Below, piece after piece: positions 1 through 6,301 of a stretch of 6,874 nt of DNA (the stretch's first letter is position 1; every line of letters begins with the position of its first letter). Origin of the DNA: an uncultured Rhodanobacter sp. (GTDB lineage Bacteria; Pseudomonadota; Gammaproteobacteria; Xanthomonadales; Rhodanobacteraceae); the NCBI GenBank assembly GCA_903827735.1, contig CAIKJM010000218.1, positions 1 to 6,874 on the forward strand, written 5' to 3'. Position numbers and translations under genes: made by a program. Under the pieces are notes generated by a model. It saw nothing but the letters and a program-made list of their open reading frames with translations. It made no database searches and had not been told where the DNA came from.

Positions 1-701
1 ATCTCGTGGCGGAGCCGGCCGGCGCGCTGGCGCTGGCCGGACTCAAGCAGTATGTCGCCACACATGGCGCTAGCGACGGCGCGCTGGTGGCGGTGGTCTC
101 CGGTGCCAACATGAATTTCGATCGGCTGCGCTTCGTCGCCGAGCGCGCCAGCATCGGCGAACAGCGCGAAGCGGTATTCGCGGTCACCGTGCCGGAGGAG
201 CGCGGCAGCTTCAAGCGGTTCTGTGCCGCCCTAGGACAGCGCAGCATCACCGAGTTCAACTACCGCATCGGCGATGCCGCGTCGGCACATATTTTTGTGG
301 GCGTGCAGATCGGCGCGCGCACCGACCGCGAGGCGCTGCGCGCGGCGTTCGAGGAACAGGATTTCGGCGTGCTCGACCTGACCGACAACGAACTGGCAAA
401 GCTGCATCTACGCCACATGATTGGCGGACGTTCCGCGCTGGCCAGTGACGAGCAGATCTACCGCTTCGAATTTCCCGAGCGGCCCGGCGCGCTGCGGCGC
501 TTTCTCGAGCACATGCACCCGGACTGGAACATCAGCCTGTTCCACTATCGCAACCACGGCGCGGACTACGGCCGCATCCTGGTCGGTATCCAGGTGCCGC
601 CGCACGAGCGCGCCATGTTTCAGCAGTTTCTCGGCACGCTGGGTTATCCGCATTCCGATGAGAGTGAAAACCCGGCGTATCGGCTGCTGCTGGGATCGTG
701 A
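1..701 (+). CDS. ilvA: threonine dehydratase (biosynthetic IlvA), C-terminal part, 5' end outside window
   Basis: The reading frame is already open at base 3 and ends at TGA 699-701, so about 232 C-terminal residues of a protein usually near 500 residues are present. IlvA is a cytoplasmic PLP enzyme that deaminates threonine to 2-oxobutanoate, the first step of isoleucine synthesis. The stretch LVAEPAGALALAGLKQYV at the very start is the end of the catalytic PLP domain. Two ACT-like regulatory modules follow: the first (about bases 165-390) has AVTVPEERGSFKRFC and FNYRIGDAASAHIFVGVQI; the second (about 450-690) has FEFPERPGALRRFLEHM and the near-repeat FHYRNHGADYGRILVGIQV. Paired ACT-like modules bind isoleucine (inhibition) and valine (activation) in the long biosynthetic form and are absent from short catabolic TdcB, so this is the biosynthetic type. 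The catalytic lysine lies outside the window. The GTG at base 6 is an internal valine codon, not a start. Confidence 0.93.
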   Translation, partial: LVAEPAGALALAGLKQYVATHGASDGALVAVVSGANMNFDRLRFVAERASIGEQREAVFAVTVPEERGSFKRFCAALGQRSITEFNYRIGDAASAHIFVGVQIGARTDREALRAAFEEQDFGVLDLTDNELAKLHLRHMIGGRSALASDEQIYRFEFPERPGALRRFLEHMHPDWNISLFHYRNHGADYGRILVGIQVPPHERAMFQQFLGTLGYPHSDESENPAYRLLLGS

Positions 702-720
702 GCAGCCATGGAAGGCGCGT

Positions 721-2892
721 TTAGTCGGACGTATCCGCGGTAGTACTGTCAAACGGCGCCTTCGCCGGTTGGATACGCATGCTGCGAAGGAACAGCGCCA
801 GCTTGCGCGGATCCGCACTTGCCTTGGCTTCCAACGGTGAACGTGGCGAATCGAAGACGAAGCTCACGACCAAATTTTTCTGCCGGGCAAACGTCGCCGA
901 TGGAATAACTAACGTCGTCGGCGGTTTGGCCCGGTTGCTGTCGAACGACCAGTGGCCAACCACCATGCCATTAACCTGCAGGTCCACACCCAGCCGCGGA
1001 AACGGCGCAGGAAGATAGGGCAGCACGTCGAACACCACGCGCAGATCATCCGAGGCGTCCGGCACGTGAAATGCCAGAGTCGACGACGCGCCGTCCGACG
1101 AGAACCCCGTATCCTCCTGCCCGCTCCAGCCGCTAGCCAAGAGCGCGGCACCCTTTCCATCTTTCGCGAAGCTTATGATCTGATTGAGCGGCACGGGTGA
1201 ATAGTCGACATCGCCCTGCCGATGCAGCGCATCCGAACCAACGGCGTTGAACCAGCCGGGCGCGACAATTGACAGTCCATCCACGATGCCAAAGCCGGTC
1301 GCCGCAGGAAACAGCGTGGGCTTTTTCTCCAGCGTCTGCAGCGTATCGAAGGGCACCACATAGATACTGTCCGGCTCGGCGCGCCCGGAGAGCAGCTCGG
1401 CGCGGCGCTGCATGGTCGAAGGCAGCGCAGCTGATCTGCCTTCGCGCTCGATCGGATCCACGACGAACCCGTACAGCCCGGCGGCATACCGGTAGTCATT
1501 GACCAGACTGGCATCCGCACCGGGACTTGCGAGATGCAAATGGGTGTACCGGGCGCGCGCCTGCCGCCAGAACGGCGAGTCGAGCGAAGGGAAACCCTCG
1601 GCCTGCGCGCGCGCCGCGAAGCCGCGCTGCGTGGCGTGCACATAAGGCATCACATCGATCAGCTGGAGCATGAGCACCGCCAGCACCGCGTAACCGATCA
1701 TCCGCGCGGGCAGCCTCAGCAGTCCACGCAGTGCCGCAAGCACCAGCAGGTAGTACGCAGGCCAGAACAGCCGTCCGGACGCACCAAGCTCAATCAGCGC
1801 GATGGACATCGAGCCTGCGAAAAGCTGGTGCGAGCCCCATGCCACCACGGCTGACATAGCCAGCACTGTCAGCATGATGCTGGCGATGACAAGGCTCTTG
1901 TCAGGCGTGACCGATGATGTGTGACTCAACGAGTGCTGGCGGCGGGACATAAGCCAGGTGGCCATCGCCAGCACCAGTGCGGCCAGCACGCCGAAACCGA
2001 GATAGTTGAAGTCCTCGACCTGACCCGGCGCGGCCAGCGCGGGTGCGGGCATGCGAAACGGCGCTTGGCCCAGCGGAAGGAGCGGCGCGAACACGTTCAT
2101 CGAGGGGACGCCAAACCGGTTGGCTGCCACGGGCGATAGCACGAAATAGCCGGCCAGCCACATCAGCGCTGCGCTCCCTGCCAGGGCAGCGACCATCCAC
2201 ACTACGGCTCTGGCAATCGCGTGACGGCGCTGCACCGCATGCGCCAGCCACATAGCCAGAACCATCAGCGCCAAACACCCCTGCACCAGCATCGCCAGCC
2301 AAAGCAGCGCTACCCATGCGACCGGCCGACCCTGCGCGCGGTTGGCGTAGTACAGATAAAACGCGGCCAGCACGATCCACTGCGCGGCCAGCGCGGGGTC
2401 GGTCTGCACGCGCGCCAGCAAAAGCGGACTCAGCAAAAACAGCAGCACACCGCCCGACAGCAAGGGCATTCGCTGCGTAAACAGCGCCAACAGTCGATAG
2501 GCAAAAAAACCCTGCAGCGCGTAACACGCAAGCAGCCACAGCCCAAAGTACTGGAAATTGGCCGGCAGCACGTGGGCAAAAAGTTTGAAGAAGAATGCCA
2601 GCAGTGGAATGGATCCAGCCGCCGCCAGCGATTGGGGCTCGAAGCCGGTGACGTGCAGCACACCCGGCGGCCATCTCCACGGCGAAAGTCGAAAAAAAAG
2701 CCACCCAAGATAGCCCGTAGACGCATCGCCGCTAGCAATCCAGCCCAGTCGAGCGGGATTGAGGACGGAACTGCCGGCAATTGCGACGAACACCATTGCG
2801 CCGAAGATGGCGGCAATCGGCGGCATCGTTCTTGGCCCGACGAAGCGACCAATCGTGACCACCGGTGATTCGATTTCAATGATTTTCGACAT
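721..2892 (-). CDS. polytopic membrane protein, DUF6311-like, with beta-rich C-terminal domain
   Basis: This 723-residue protein has roughly 11-12 hydrophobic segments between residues 24 and 420 (for example around 24-44, 90-110, 113-138, 143-161, 168-184, 190-220, 228-253, 297-315, 333-353, 376-395, 398-416), then about 300 soluble residues. Family-like landmarks are SGDASTGYLGWLFF (54-67), SIPLLAFFFKLF (94-105), NFQYFGLWLLACYALQG (112-128) and ASGRLFWPAYY (371-381); I recognise these as the DUF6311 pattern, from memory. The multi-span topology resembles GT-C-type envelope glycosyltransferases, but no enzymatic activity is established. Residues 586-708 look like a beta-sandwich: SGWSGQEDTGFSS, VDLQVNGMVVGHWSF, then FDSPRSPLEAKASADPRKLAL, a pattern seen at the end of several large membrane proteins of surface polysaccharide loci. 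The start is the first ATG after an in-frame stop; no clear Shine-Dalgarno precedes it, and Met23 is an alternative. It is convergent with ilvA and has no operon partner here. Confidence 0.82.
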   Translation of the reverse strand: MSKIIEIESPVVTIGRFVGPRTMPPIAAIFGAMVFVAIAGSSVLNPARLGWIASGDASTGYLGWLFFRLSPWRWPPGVLHVTGFEPQSLAAAGSIPLLAFFFKLFAHVLPANFQYFGLWLLACYALQGFFAYRLLALFTQRMPLLSGGVLLFLLSPLLLARVQTDPALAAQWIVLAAFYLYYANRAQGRPVAWVALLWLAMLVQGCLALMVLAMWLAHAVQRRHAIARAVVWMVAALAGSAALMWLAGYFVLSPVAANRFGVPSMNVFAPLLPLGQAPFRMPAPALAAPGQVEDFNYLGFGVLAALVLAMATWLMSRRQHSLSHTSSVTPDKSLVIASIMLTVLAMSAVVAWGSHQLFAGSMSIALIELGASGRLFWPAYYLLVLAALRGLLRLPARMIGYAVLAVLMLQLIDVMPYVHATQRGFAARAQAEGFPSLDSPFWRQARARYTHLHLASPGADASLVNDYRYAAGLYGFVVDPIEREGRSAALPSTMQRRAELLSGRAEPDSIYVVPFDTLQTLEKKPTLFPAATGFGIVDGLSIVAPGWFNAVGSDALHRQGDVDYSPVPLNQIISFAKDGKGAALLASGWSGQEDTGFSSDGASSTLAFHVPDASDDLRVVFDVLPYLPAPFPRLGVDLQVNGMVVGHWSFDSNRAKPPTTLVIPSATFARQKNLVVSFVFDSPRSPLEAKASADPRKLALFLRSMRIQPAKAPFDSTTADTSD

Positions 2893-3149
2893 TCGGCGAT
2901 TTGGCGAGCTATCGATCTTGCGGGAGTCGGCGATTTCATCATTGCATCATGGCGCGGCATTTGGCGCCAGCGCGTGCGCCTCTCGACGGGGCGCGCAGAC
3001 CGAGGCCGGTCAACTAGTAGAAGGCCCAAAACCAGCAAGTGGCCCACGATTCGTGCCTTCAAATATCCTGCATCCTCACTTCACTCTCGCACGGTGTTAA
3101 CGCCGAGGGCGGCAACCTCCGAACTCCATTGACCCGACGGAGCACCGCA
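2893..3149. other. divergent intergenic spacer
   Basis: This 257-base spacer must hold the promoters of the minus-strand membrane protein gene and the plus-strand small gene. I could not pick out a convincing -35/-10 pair on either strand. It contains a near-palindrome (3092-3105) and a 10-base direct repeat TCGGCGATTT at 2893-2902 and 2927-2936. Open frames across it are poorly protein-like and overlap better genes. Confidence 0.5.
3092..3105. repeat. 14-bp near-palindrome CGGTGTTAACGCCG
   Basis: The sequence CGGTGTTAACGCCG pairs with itself at six of seven positions, with a single T/G mismatch, centred on GTTAAC. It lies 44 bases before the ATG of the small acidic ORF. The size and symmetry would suit a dimeric regulator, but no regulator is encoded nearby and chance occurrence is possible. 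Confidence 0.3.
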
Positions 3150-3302
3150 ATGCCAGGCAACCCGATGAATCCGCAGCCGCCCTTCGCCGAGCCGGGCAAA
3201 GGCCTCCCGGAGCGTGAGATAGACAGTCCCGGACATTCGCATCCTGAACTGGACGCTGATCCGGATCCGCTGGAACCGGATACCGATGACGACCTGCTTT
3301 GA
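3150..3302 (+). CDS. small acidic proline-rich protein, 50 residues, unknown function
   Basis: The ATG at 3150 follows GGAG (3139-3142) by 7 bases, a good ribosome-binding site, so I prefer it to the longer in-frame version beginning at 3039, which would add 37 residues of compositionally different sequence. The product opens MPGNPMNPQPPFAEPG and ends DPLEPDTDDDLL. It is rich in Pro, Asp and Glu, has no hydrophobic segment, signal peptide or Cys, and would be strongly acidic and probably disordered. The motif EREIDSPGHSHPELDADPDP resembles small Pro/acidic hypothetical proteins I associate with gammaproteobacteria, but I cannot name a family. A stem-loop follows 37 bases after the stop, consistent with a short single-gene transcript. 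The ribosome-binding site and framing structure favour a real gene; coding status is not proven. Confidence 0.55.
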   Translation: MPGNPMNPQPPFAEPGKGLPEREIDSPGHSHPELDADPDPLEPDTDDDLL

Positions 3303-3339
3303 GGTAGTTCACCATATCCCGCATGCATTGAGCCCCGCG

Positions 3340-3382
3340 TTCAGGCAGCCCAATCGGGACTAGTAAGATCGGGCTGCCTGAA
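3340..3382 (+). terminator. strong stem-loop, possible terminator of the small gene
   Basis: The arms TTCAGGCAGCCCAATC (3340-3355) and GATCGGGCTGCCTGAA (3367-3382) pair at 15 of 16 positions, with one A-C mismatch at 3352/3370 and an 11-base loop GGGACTAGTAA. The outer 12 pairs are uninterrupted. It begins 37 bases after the stop of the small ORF. No run of T follows the 3' arm (next bases AGCACGTTG), so it is not a classical intrinsic terminator. It may instead be a 3'-end stabiliser, a Rho-associated structure, or a copy of a dispersed repeat. Confidence 0.5.
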
Positions 3383-3477
3383 GCACGTTGAGCGCCATCG
3401 GTAGTGGCGCCATCGTTACTGTTGCTAAGACGTCGCCCCGCGCGGTCGCCGGGCGTGCCGAGCGACTGCATAGGCCT

Positions 3478-3490
3478 CTACAGACTGTAG
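3478..3490. repeat. palindrome CTACAG-A-CTGTAG upstream of ubiA
   Basis: A perfect 6-bp dyad with a one-base centre ends 20 bases before the ubiA ATG. The heptamer AGACTGT occurs at 3482-3488, within the dyad, and again at 3500-3506. The second copy overlaps TAGACT (3499-3504), a -10-like hexamer placed so that transcription would begin very near the ATG. No matching -35 was found, so this is only a possible promoter or operator region. Confidence 0.3.
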
Positions 3491-3510
3491 CGCCAAGCTA
3501 GACTGTCGGC

Positions 3511-4539
3511 ATGTCACCAAAGCCCCGCAAACGTCAGACGCGCAACGCAGCACCCTCGCCCGGTTCGCGCACGCGGCCGGGCGCCGCTAGGACCACAGAA
3601 AAGAAACCGCCGCGCCCGGCCGACAGCTCGACGCGAGCCACGCGCGTGCTGAACTGGCTGCTGCAAAAGCTGCCGCTGCGCTATCGCGAGAAGGCACTCG
3701 ACTATCTGGTACTGACCCGCATGGATCGCCCGATCGGCGCGCTGCTGCTGCTGTGGCCGACGTGGTGGGCGCTGTGGCTGGCCGCCGGCGATTTTCCGCC
3801 GTGGAAGCCACTGATCATCTTTACCCTTGGCGTATTCGCGATGCGAGCCGCCGGCTGCGCCATCAACGACTACGCCGACCGCAAGCTTGATCCGCAGGTC
3901 GCGCGCACTGCAGGGCGACCGATCGCCAGCGGTCGCGTCACGCCGCGTGAGGCGTTGATCGTGTTTGCCGTTCTACTCGCGTTTGCGTTCGTGCTGGTGC
4001 TTTTTACCAACGCGCTGACGATCAAACTGTCGTTTATCGGCGCTGCCCTCGCGGCGGCCTACCCATTCACCAAACGCTACACGCATATGCCGCAGGTGGT
4101 GCTCGGCGCCGCGTTCGGCTGGTCGATACCGATGGCTTTCGCCGCGGTGGCCGGCGCCGTGCCGCCCGTGGCCTGGCTGCTGTTTATCGGCAATATCCTG
4201 TGGTCGGTGATTTACGACACCGAGTATGCAATGGTCGATCGTGACGACGATATTCGGGCGGGTGCGAAGTCCACTGCGATCCTGTTCGGCGATGCCGACC
4301 TGCCGATCCTCGGCATTCTGATGGGGACGTTCCTGTTGACCATGCTGTTTGTTGGCCATCGAGCTGCAATGGGCTGGCCGTACTGGGTCGGGTTGCTAAT
4401 TGCCAGCGCCTTGTTCGGCTATCAGCTGTGGCTGATTCGTCACCGCGCCAAGGACGCCTGCCTCACCGCCTTCCGCCACAACAACTGGCTCGGGGTCACG
4501 CTGTGGATCGGCATCGTGCTGGCGCTCGCCGTGCGCTGA
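3511..4539 (+). CDS. ubiA: 4-hydroxybenzoate polyprenyltransferase UbiA
   Basis: UbiA is an inner-membrane prenyltransferase that attaches the polyprenyl tail to 4-hydroxybenzoate in ubiquinone synthesis. Both aspartate-rich Mg/diphosphate-binding motifs are intact: NDYADRKLD at residues 119-127 and YDTEYAMVDRDDD at 235-247. Other near-invariant family blocks are MDRPIGALLLLWPTWWALWLA (71-91), RYTHMPQVVLGAAFGWSIPM and the closing FRHNNWLGVTLW. Several hydrophobic helices fit the usual nine-span fold. The 342 residues exceed the roughly 290 of E. coli UbiA. The surplus is an N-terminal basic Pro/Arg-rich tail (residues 1-45) with more minor codons (AGG, ACA, TCA, CGA) than the body. No Shine-Dalgarno precedes the ATG at 3511. 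An in-frame GTG at 3646, just before LNWLLQKLPLRYREKALDYL, would give 297 residues and is a serious alternative start. The gene appears to be transcribed alone. Confidence 0.96.
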   Translation: MSPKPRKRQTRNAAPSPGSRTRPGAARTTEKKPPRPADSSTRATRVLNWLLQKLPLRYREKALDYLVLTRMDRPIGALLLLWPTWWALWLAAGDFPPWKPLIIFTLGVFAMRAAGCAINDYADRKLDPQVARTAGRPIASGRVTPREALIVFAVLLAFAFVLVLFTNALTIKLSFIGAALAAAYPFTKRYTHMPQVVLGAAFGWSIPMAFAAVAGAVPPVAWLLFIGNILWSVIYDTEYAMVDRDDDIRAGAKSTAILFGDADLPILGILMGTFLLTMLFVGHRAAMGWPYWVGLLIASALFGYQLWLIRHRAKDACLTAFRHNNWLGVTLWIGIVLALAVR

Positions 4540-4549
4540 GCGCTTGTAG

Positions 4550-4581
4550 AGGCTTTATTTCATGGGCCTGTCATAAAGCCT
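4550..4581. repeat. perfect 9-bp dyad between ubiA and the sigma gene
   Basis: AGGCTTTAT (4550-4558) and ATAAAGCCT (4573-4581) are exact inverted copies around a 14-base spacer, starting 11 bases after the ubiA stop and ending 57 bases before the sigma-factor ATG. No T-run follows. It could be a ubiA 3'-end hairpin or an operator in the cassette promoter. Confidence 0.45.
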
Positions 4582-4590
4582 GATTACAGT
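4557..4590 (+). promoter_or_regulatory. candidate PhoB-box-like promoter of the sigma/anti-sigma operon
   Basis: Two heptamers spaced 11 bases apart, ATTTCAT (4557-4563) and CTGTCAT (4568-4574), match the Pho-box half-site CTGTCAT at 5 and 7 positions. The usual A/T-rich 4-base spacer is GGGC here, which counts against it; over 18 bases the match is 12. Exactly 10 bases downstream is TACAGT (4585-4590), a 4-of-6 match to TATAAT, which is the placement expected at PhoB-activated promoters. No Fur-box-like sequence was seen in 4540-4638. Treat as a hypothesis. Confidence 0.28.
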
Positions 4591-4638
4591 CGTGATCCGC
4601 TCCGGAATCGGCTGTCGTCAGACTTGGCCCATGGAGAC

Positions 4639-5163
4639 ATGCCTTTGAAGCTGGACCATGCCCATAGTTTTTTGCGCCTGTTTTCCGAGCAGCGCGCGCC
4701 GCTGAACAGCTATTTCCTCAAACGCACTTCGCACGCATGGGATGCGCAGGATTTGGTGCAGGAAACCTATCTGCGTCTGCTTGCTGCCGATAAGCACGGC
4801 GCGGACGATATCCGCAATCCGGAGGCCTACCTTTATACCATCGCCGCTAACCTGATGAAGAAACATGCGGTAATGCGGCGCAGCGCGCCCGTGGCAAGTG
4901 ACGGGCTGGAAGAGATCATCGAGCGGCTCTCCACGCCGTGCGACGCCGCGGCCGGCGTGGATCGCGAAGTGCGCCGGCAGCGGCTGGGCGAGCTGATTCA
5001 GCGGCTTTCGCCGAAATGTCGCGCCGTACTGGTGATGCATTATCGCGACGAGCTCAGCTATCGCGAGATCGGCGAGCAGCTGTCGATTTCCGCCAACATG
5101 GTGAAGAAATATATCGTCAAGGCGCTTGCCCTGTGTCGCCAGGGAATGGGCCGCTATGACTGA
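4639..5163 (+). CDS. FecI-type ECF RNA polymerase sigma factor
   Basis: This 174-residue protein has the two-domain plan of extracytoplasmic-function sigma factors. Region 2 is near the N-terminus, with DAQDLVQETYLRLL at residues 35-48 and NPEAYLYTIAANLMKKH just after. Region 4 is at the C-terminus, with IQRLSPKCRAVLVMHY leading into the helix-turn-helix LSYREIGEQLSISANMVKKY (139-158). The ISANMVKKYIVKAL ending is typical of the FecI (iron-starvation) group. These factors direct RNA polymerase to the promoter of a TonB-dependent receptor and are held or activated by a FecR partner. I chose ATG 4639, which has GGAG at 4633-4636 but an unusually short gap; a TTG at 4624 would add five residues (MAHGD) and has no ribosome-binding site. 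The stop overlaps the start of the FecR gene by 8 bases, implying translational coupling. Confidence 0.93.
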   Translation: MPLKLDHAHSFLRLFSEQRAPLNSYFLKRTSHAWDAQDLVQETYLRLLAADKHGADDIRNPEAYLYTIAANLMKKHAVMRRSAPVASDGLEEIIERLSTPCDAAAGVDREVRRQRLGELIQRLSPKCRAVLVMHYRDELSYREIGEQLSISANMVKKYIVKALALCRQGMGRYD

Positions 5164-6301
5164 TCGATGGAATCAGGATGCGTCCAACGCGGTAGTACGC
5201 CGTGCGACCGAGCAGGCCGCCAGCTGGTATCTGGACCAACGCGAAGGATTGTCGGCAACCGAGCAGCTGGCGTTTCTCGCGTGGCTCAAGCAGTCGCCGC
5301 TGCATGTGGGCGAATACCTGGCCATCGCCCGCATGCACGGTGACCTGCACGCTGCTGCCGCGATGGAAACGATGGATACCGCTGAACTGTGCACGCTCGC
5401 CATCAACGAACCAGCCGTCGTGGCGCTACATCGCAAAAACGACAAGCCTTTTATTCCAGCGTCGAAACGGCCGCGCAGCGCGGCGCCTCGCCGCAACCGG
5501 TCGAAACGGTGGCTGGCCGCCGCTGGTATCGCTGCGCTGGGTCTTTTTGCCGGTGGCGCCATGCTATTTGCGCCGGGTCCGCAACGCGGTGATGTCTACG
5601 CCTCCAGCACCGAGGGGCGCAGCCTCGACCTGTCCGACGGCAGCCTCATCCAGCTCGATCGCGACAGCGCTATTGCGGTCAATTTTGATGCGCGCTCGCG
5701 CCGTATCGAACTGCTTCGTGGCGGCGCGCTCTTCGATGTGGGCAAGGATCCGGGGCGACCTCTGCAGGTACGCTTGGGCGCCAGCGTCTTGCGGGATATC
5801 GGCACCGTGTTCGCGGTGCGCCGCGACAATGCCGGCGGTGCGGTGACGGTTATCAGCGGACGGGTCGACGTGCTCTCGCCCACGCATCCGTGGCTGGATG
5901 CGCTGTCGCGCCGGCTGGGCCATCCTTCCGCGCCGGACAACGTGGTTGCCGATCTTGGTGGCGGCGAGCAGGCCTTACTTGCTGTCGATGGTGCTGTGAT
6001 CACCTCGAACAAACGCGCGGATATTGATCGGGCCACGGCGTGGCTTCCAGCCGATATTCAGTTCCGCAACAGTGCGGTGGGCGACGTGGCGCGCCGCTTC
6101 AACGCGTACACCACAAGCCCGCTGGTGATCGACGATCCGCAGATCGCCGGCATGCGGATCAGCGGCCGGTTCCACGCGCACGACGTGGGCGCGTTCCTGG
6201 CCTATCTAGCCAGCCTGCCCGGCGTGCAGGTGCACCGCGGCGGCGCGCGGGTGCTGGTCACAGCCGCCGCGTTGCCGAAACGCACGCGCCACCCACTGTA
6301 A
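5156..6301 (+). CDS. FecR-type transmembrane anti-sigma regulator
   Basis: This 381-residue single-span protein is the partner of the upstream sigma factor. The cytoplasmic N-terminus (about residues 1-75) is a FecR N-terminal domain (DUF4880-like), with ATEQAASWYLDQREGLS, FLAWLKQSPLHVGEYLAIA. A basic stretch (PRRNRSKR) precedes one membrane helix at about 120-139. The periplasmic FecR domain (about 146-240) shows STEGRSLDLSDGSLIQLD, RRIELLRGGALFDV, LRDIGTVFAV and VTVISGRVDVLS. The C-terminal 290-375 (IQFRNSAVGDVARRFNAY, MRISGRFHAHDVGAFLAYL, GVQVHRGGARVLV) has the pattern of a secretin/STN-like module, where FecR proteins contact the receptor's signalling domain. ATG 5156 overlaps the sigma stop (ATGACTGA); a frame-internal TTG at 5126 would add ten residues lying wholly inside the sigma gene and is less likely. 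AGGG at 5141-5144 is a distant ribosome-binding candidate. Confidence 0.94.
   Translation: MTDRWNQDASNAVVRRATEQAASWYLDQREGLSATEQLAFLAWLKQSPLHVGEYLAIARMHGDLHAAAAMETMDTAELCTLAINEPAVVALHRKNDKPFIPASKRPRSAAPRRNRSKRWLAAAGIAALGLFAGGAMLFAPGPQRGDVYASSTEGRSLDLSDGSLIQLDRDSAIAVNFDARSRRIELLRGGALFDVGKDPGRPLQVRLGASVLRDIGTVFAVRRDNAGGAVTVISGRVDVLSPTHPWLDALSRRLGHPSAPDNVVADLGGGEQALLAVDGAVITSNKRADIDRATAWLPADIQFRNSAVGDVARRFNAYTTSPLVIDDPQIAGMRISGRFHAHDVGAFLAYLASLPGVQVHRGGARVLVTAAALPKRTRHPL

Noticed and set aside
1901..2704. Minus-strand 267-residue open frame
   Set aside because: It overlaps the membrane protein gene in another frame, and is Ala/Gly/Arg-rich with no family resemblance.
2221..2868. Plus-strand 215-residue open frame
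   Set aside because: It is antisense to the membrane protein gene, with a Gln/Arg/His-rich composition typical of shadow frames in GC-rich DNA and no recognisable domain.
2893..2936. Direct repeat TCGGCGATTT, two copies
   Set aside because: Only two copies with non-helical 34-base spacing and no further sign of a binding array.
2430..3062. Minus-strand frame beginning MKARIVGHLLVLGLLLV, resembling a signal peptide
   Set aside because: After the hydrophobic start it is Arg/Cys-rich and lies mostly within the membrane protein gene in another frame; the resemblance is likely chance.
3097..3471. Minus-strand 124-residue frame across the small gene and stem-loop
   Set aside because: It overlaps the better-supported small ORF, and its sequence is low in protein-like features.
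3474..4553. 9-base inverted pair GCCTCTACA (3474-3482) and TGTAGAGGC (4545-4553) flanking ubiA
   Set aside because: A 9-base match between two short spacers is not rare by chance, there is no transposase or target duplication, and ubiA is a native housekeeping gene.
4540..4638. Fur box expected before a FecI-type sigma gene
   Set aside because: No sequence resembling GATAATGATAATCATTATC was found by eye; absence is not proof.
5126..5155. TTG start for the FecR gene giving ten more residues
   Set aside because: It would lie deep inside the sigma gene; ATG 5156 with the standard 8-base stop-start overlap fits coupled operons better.
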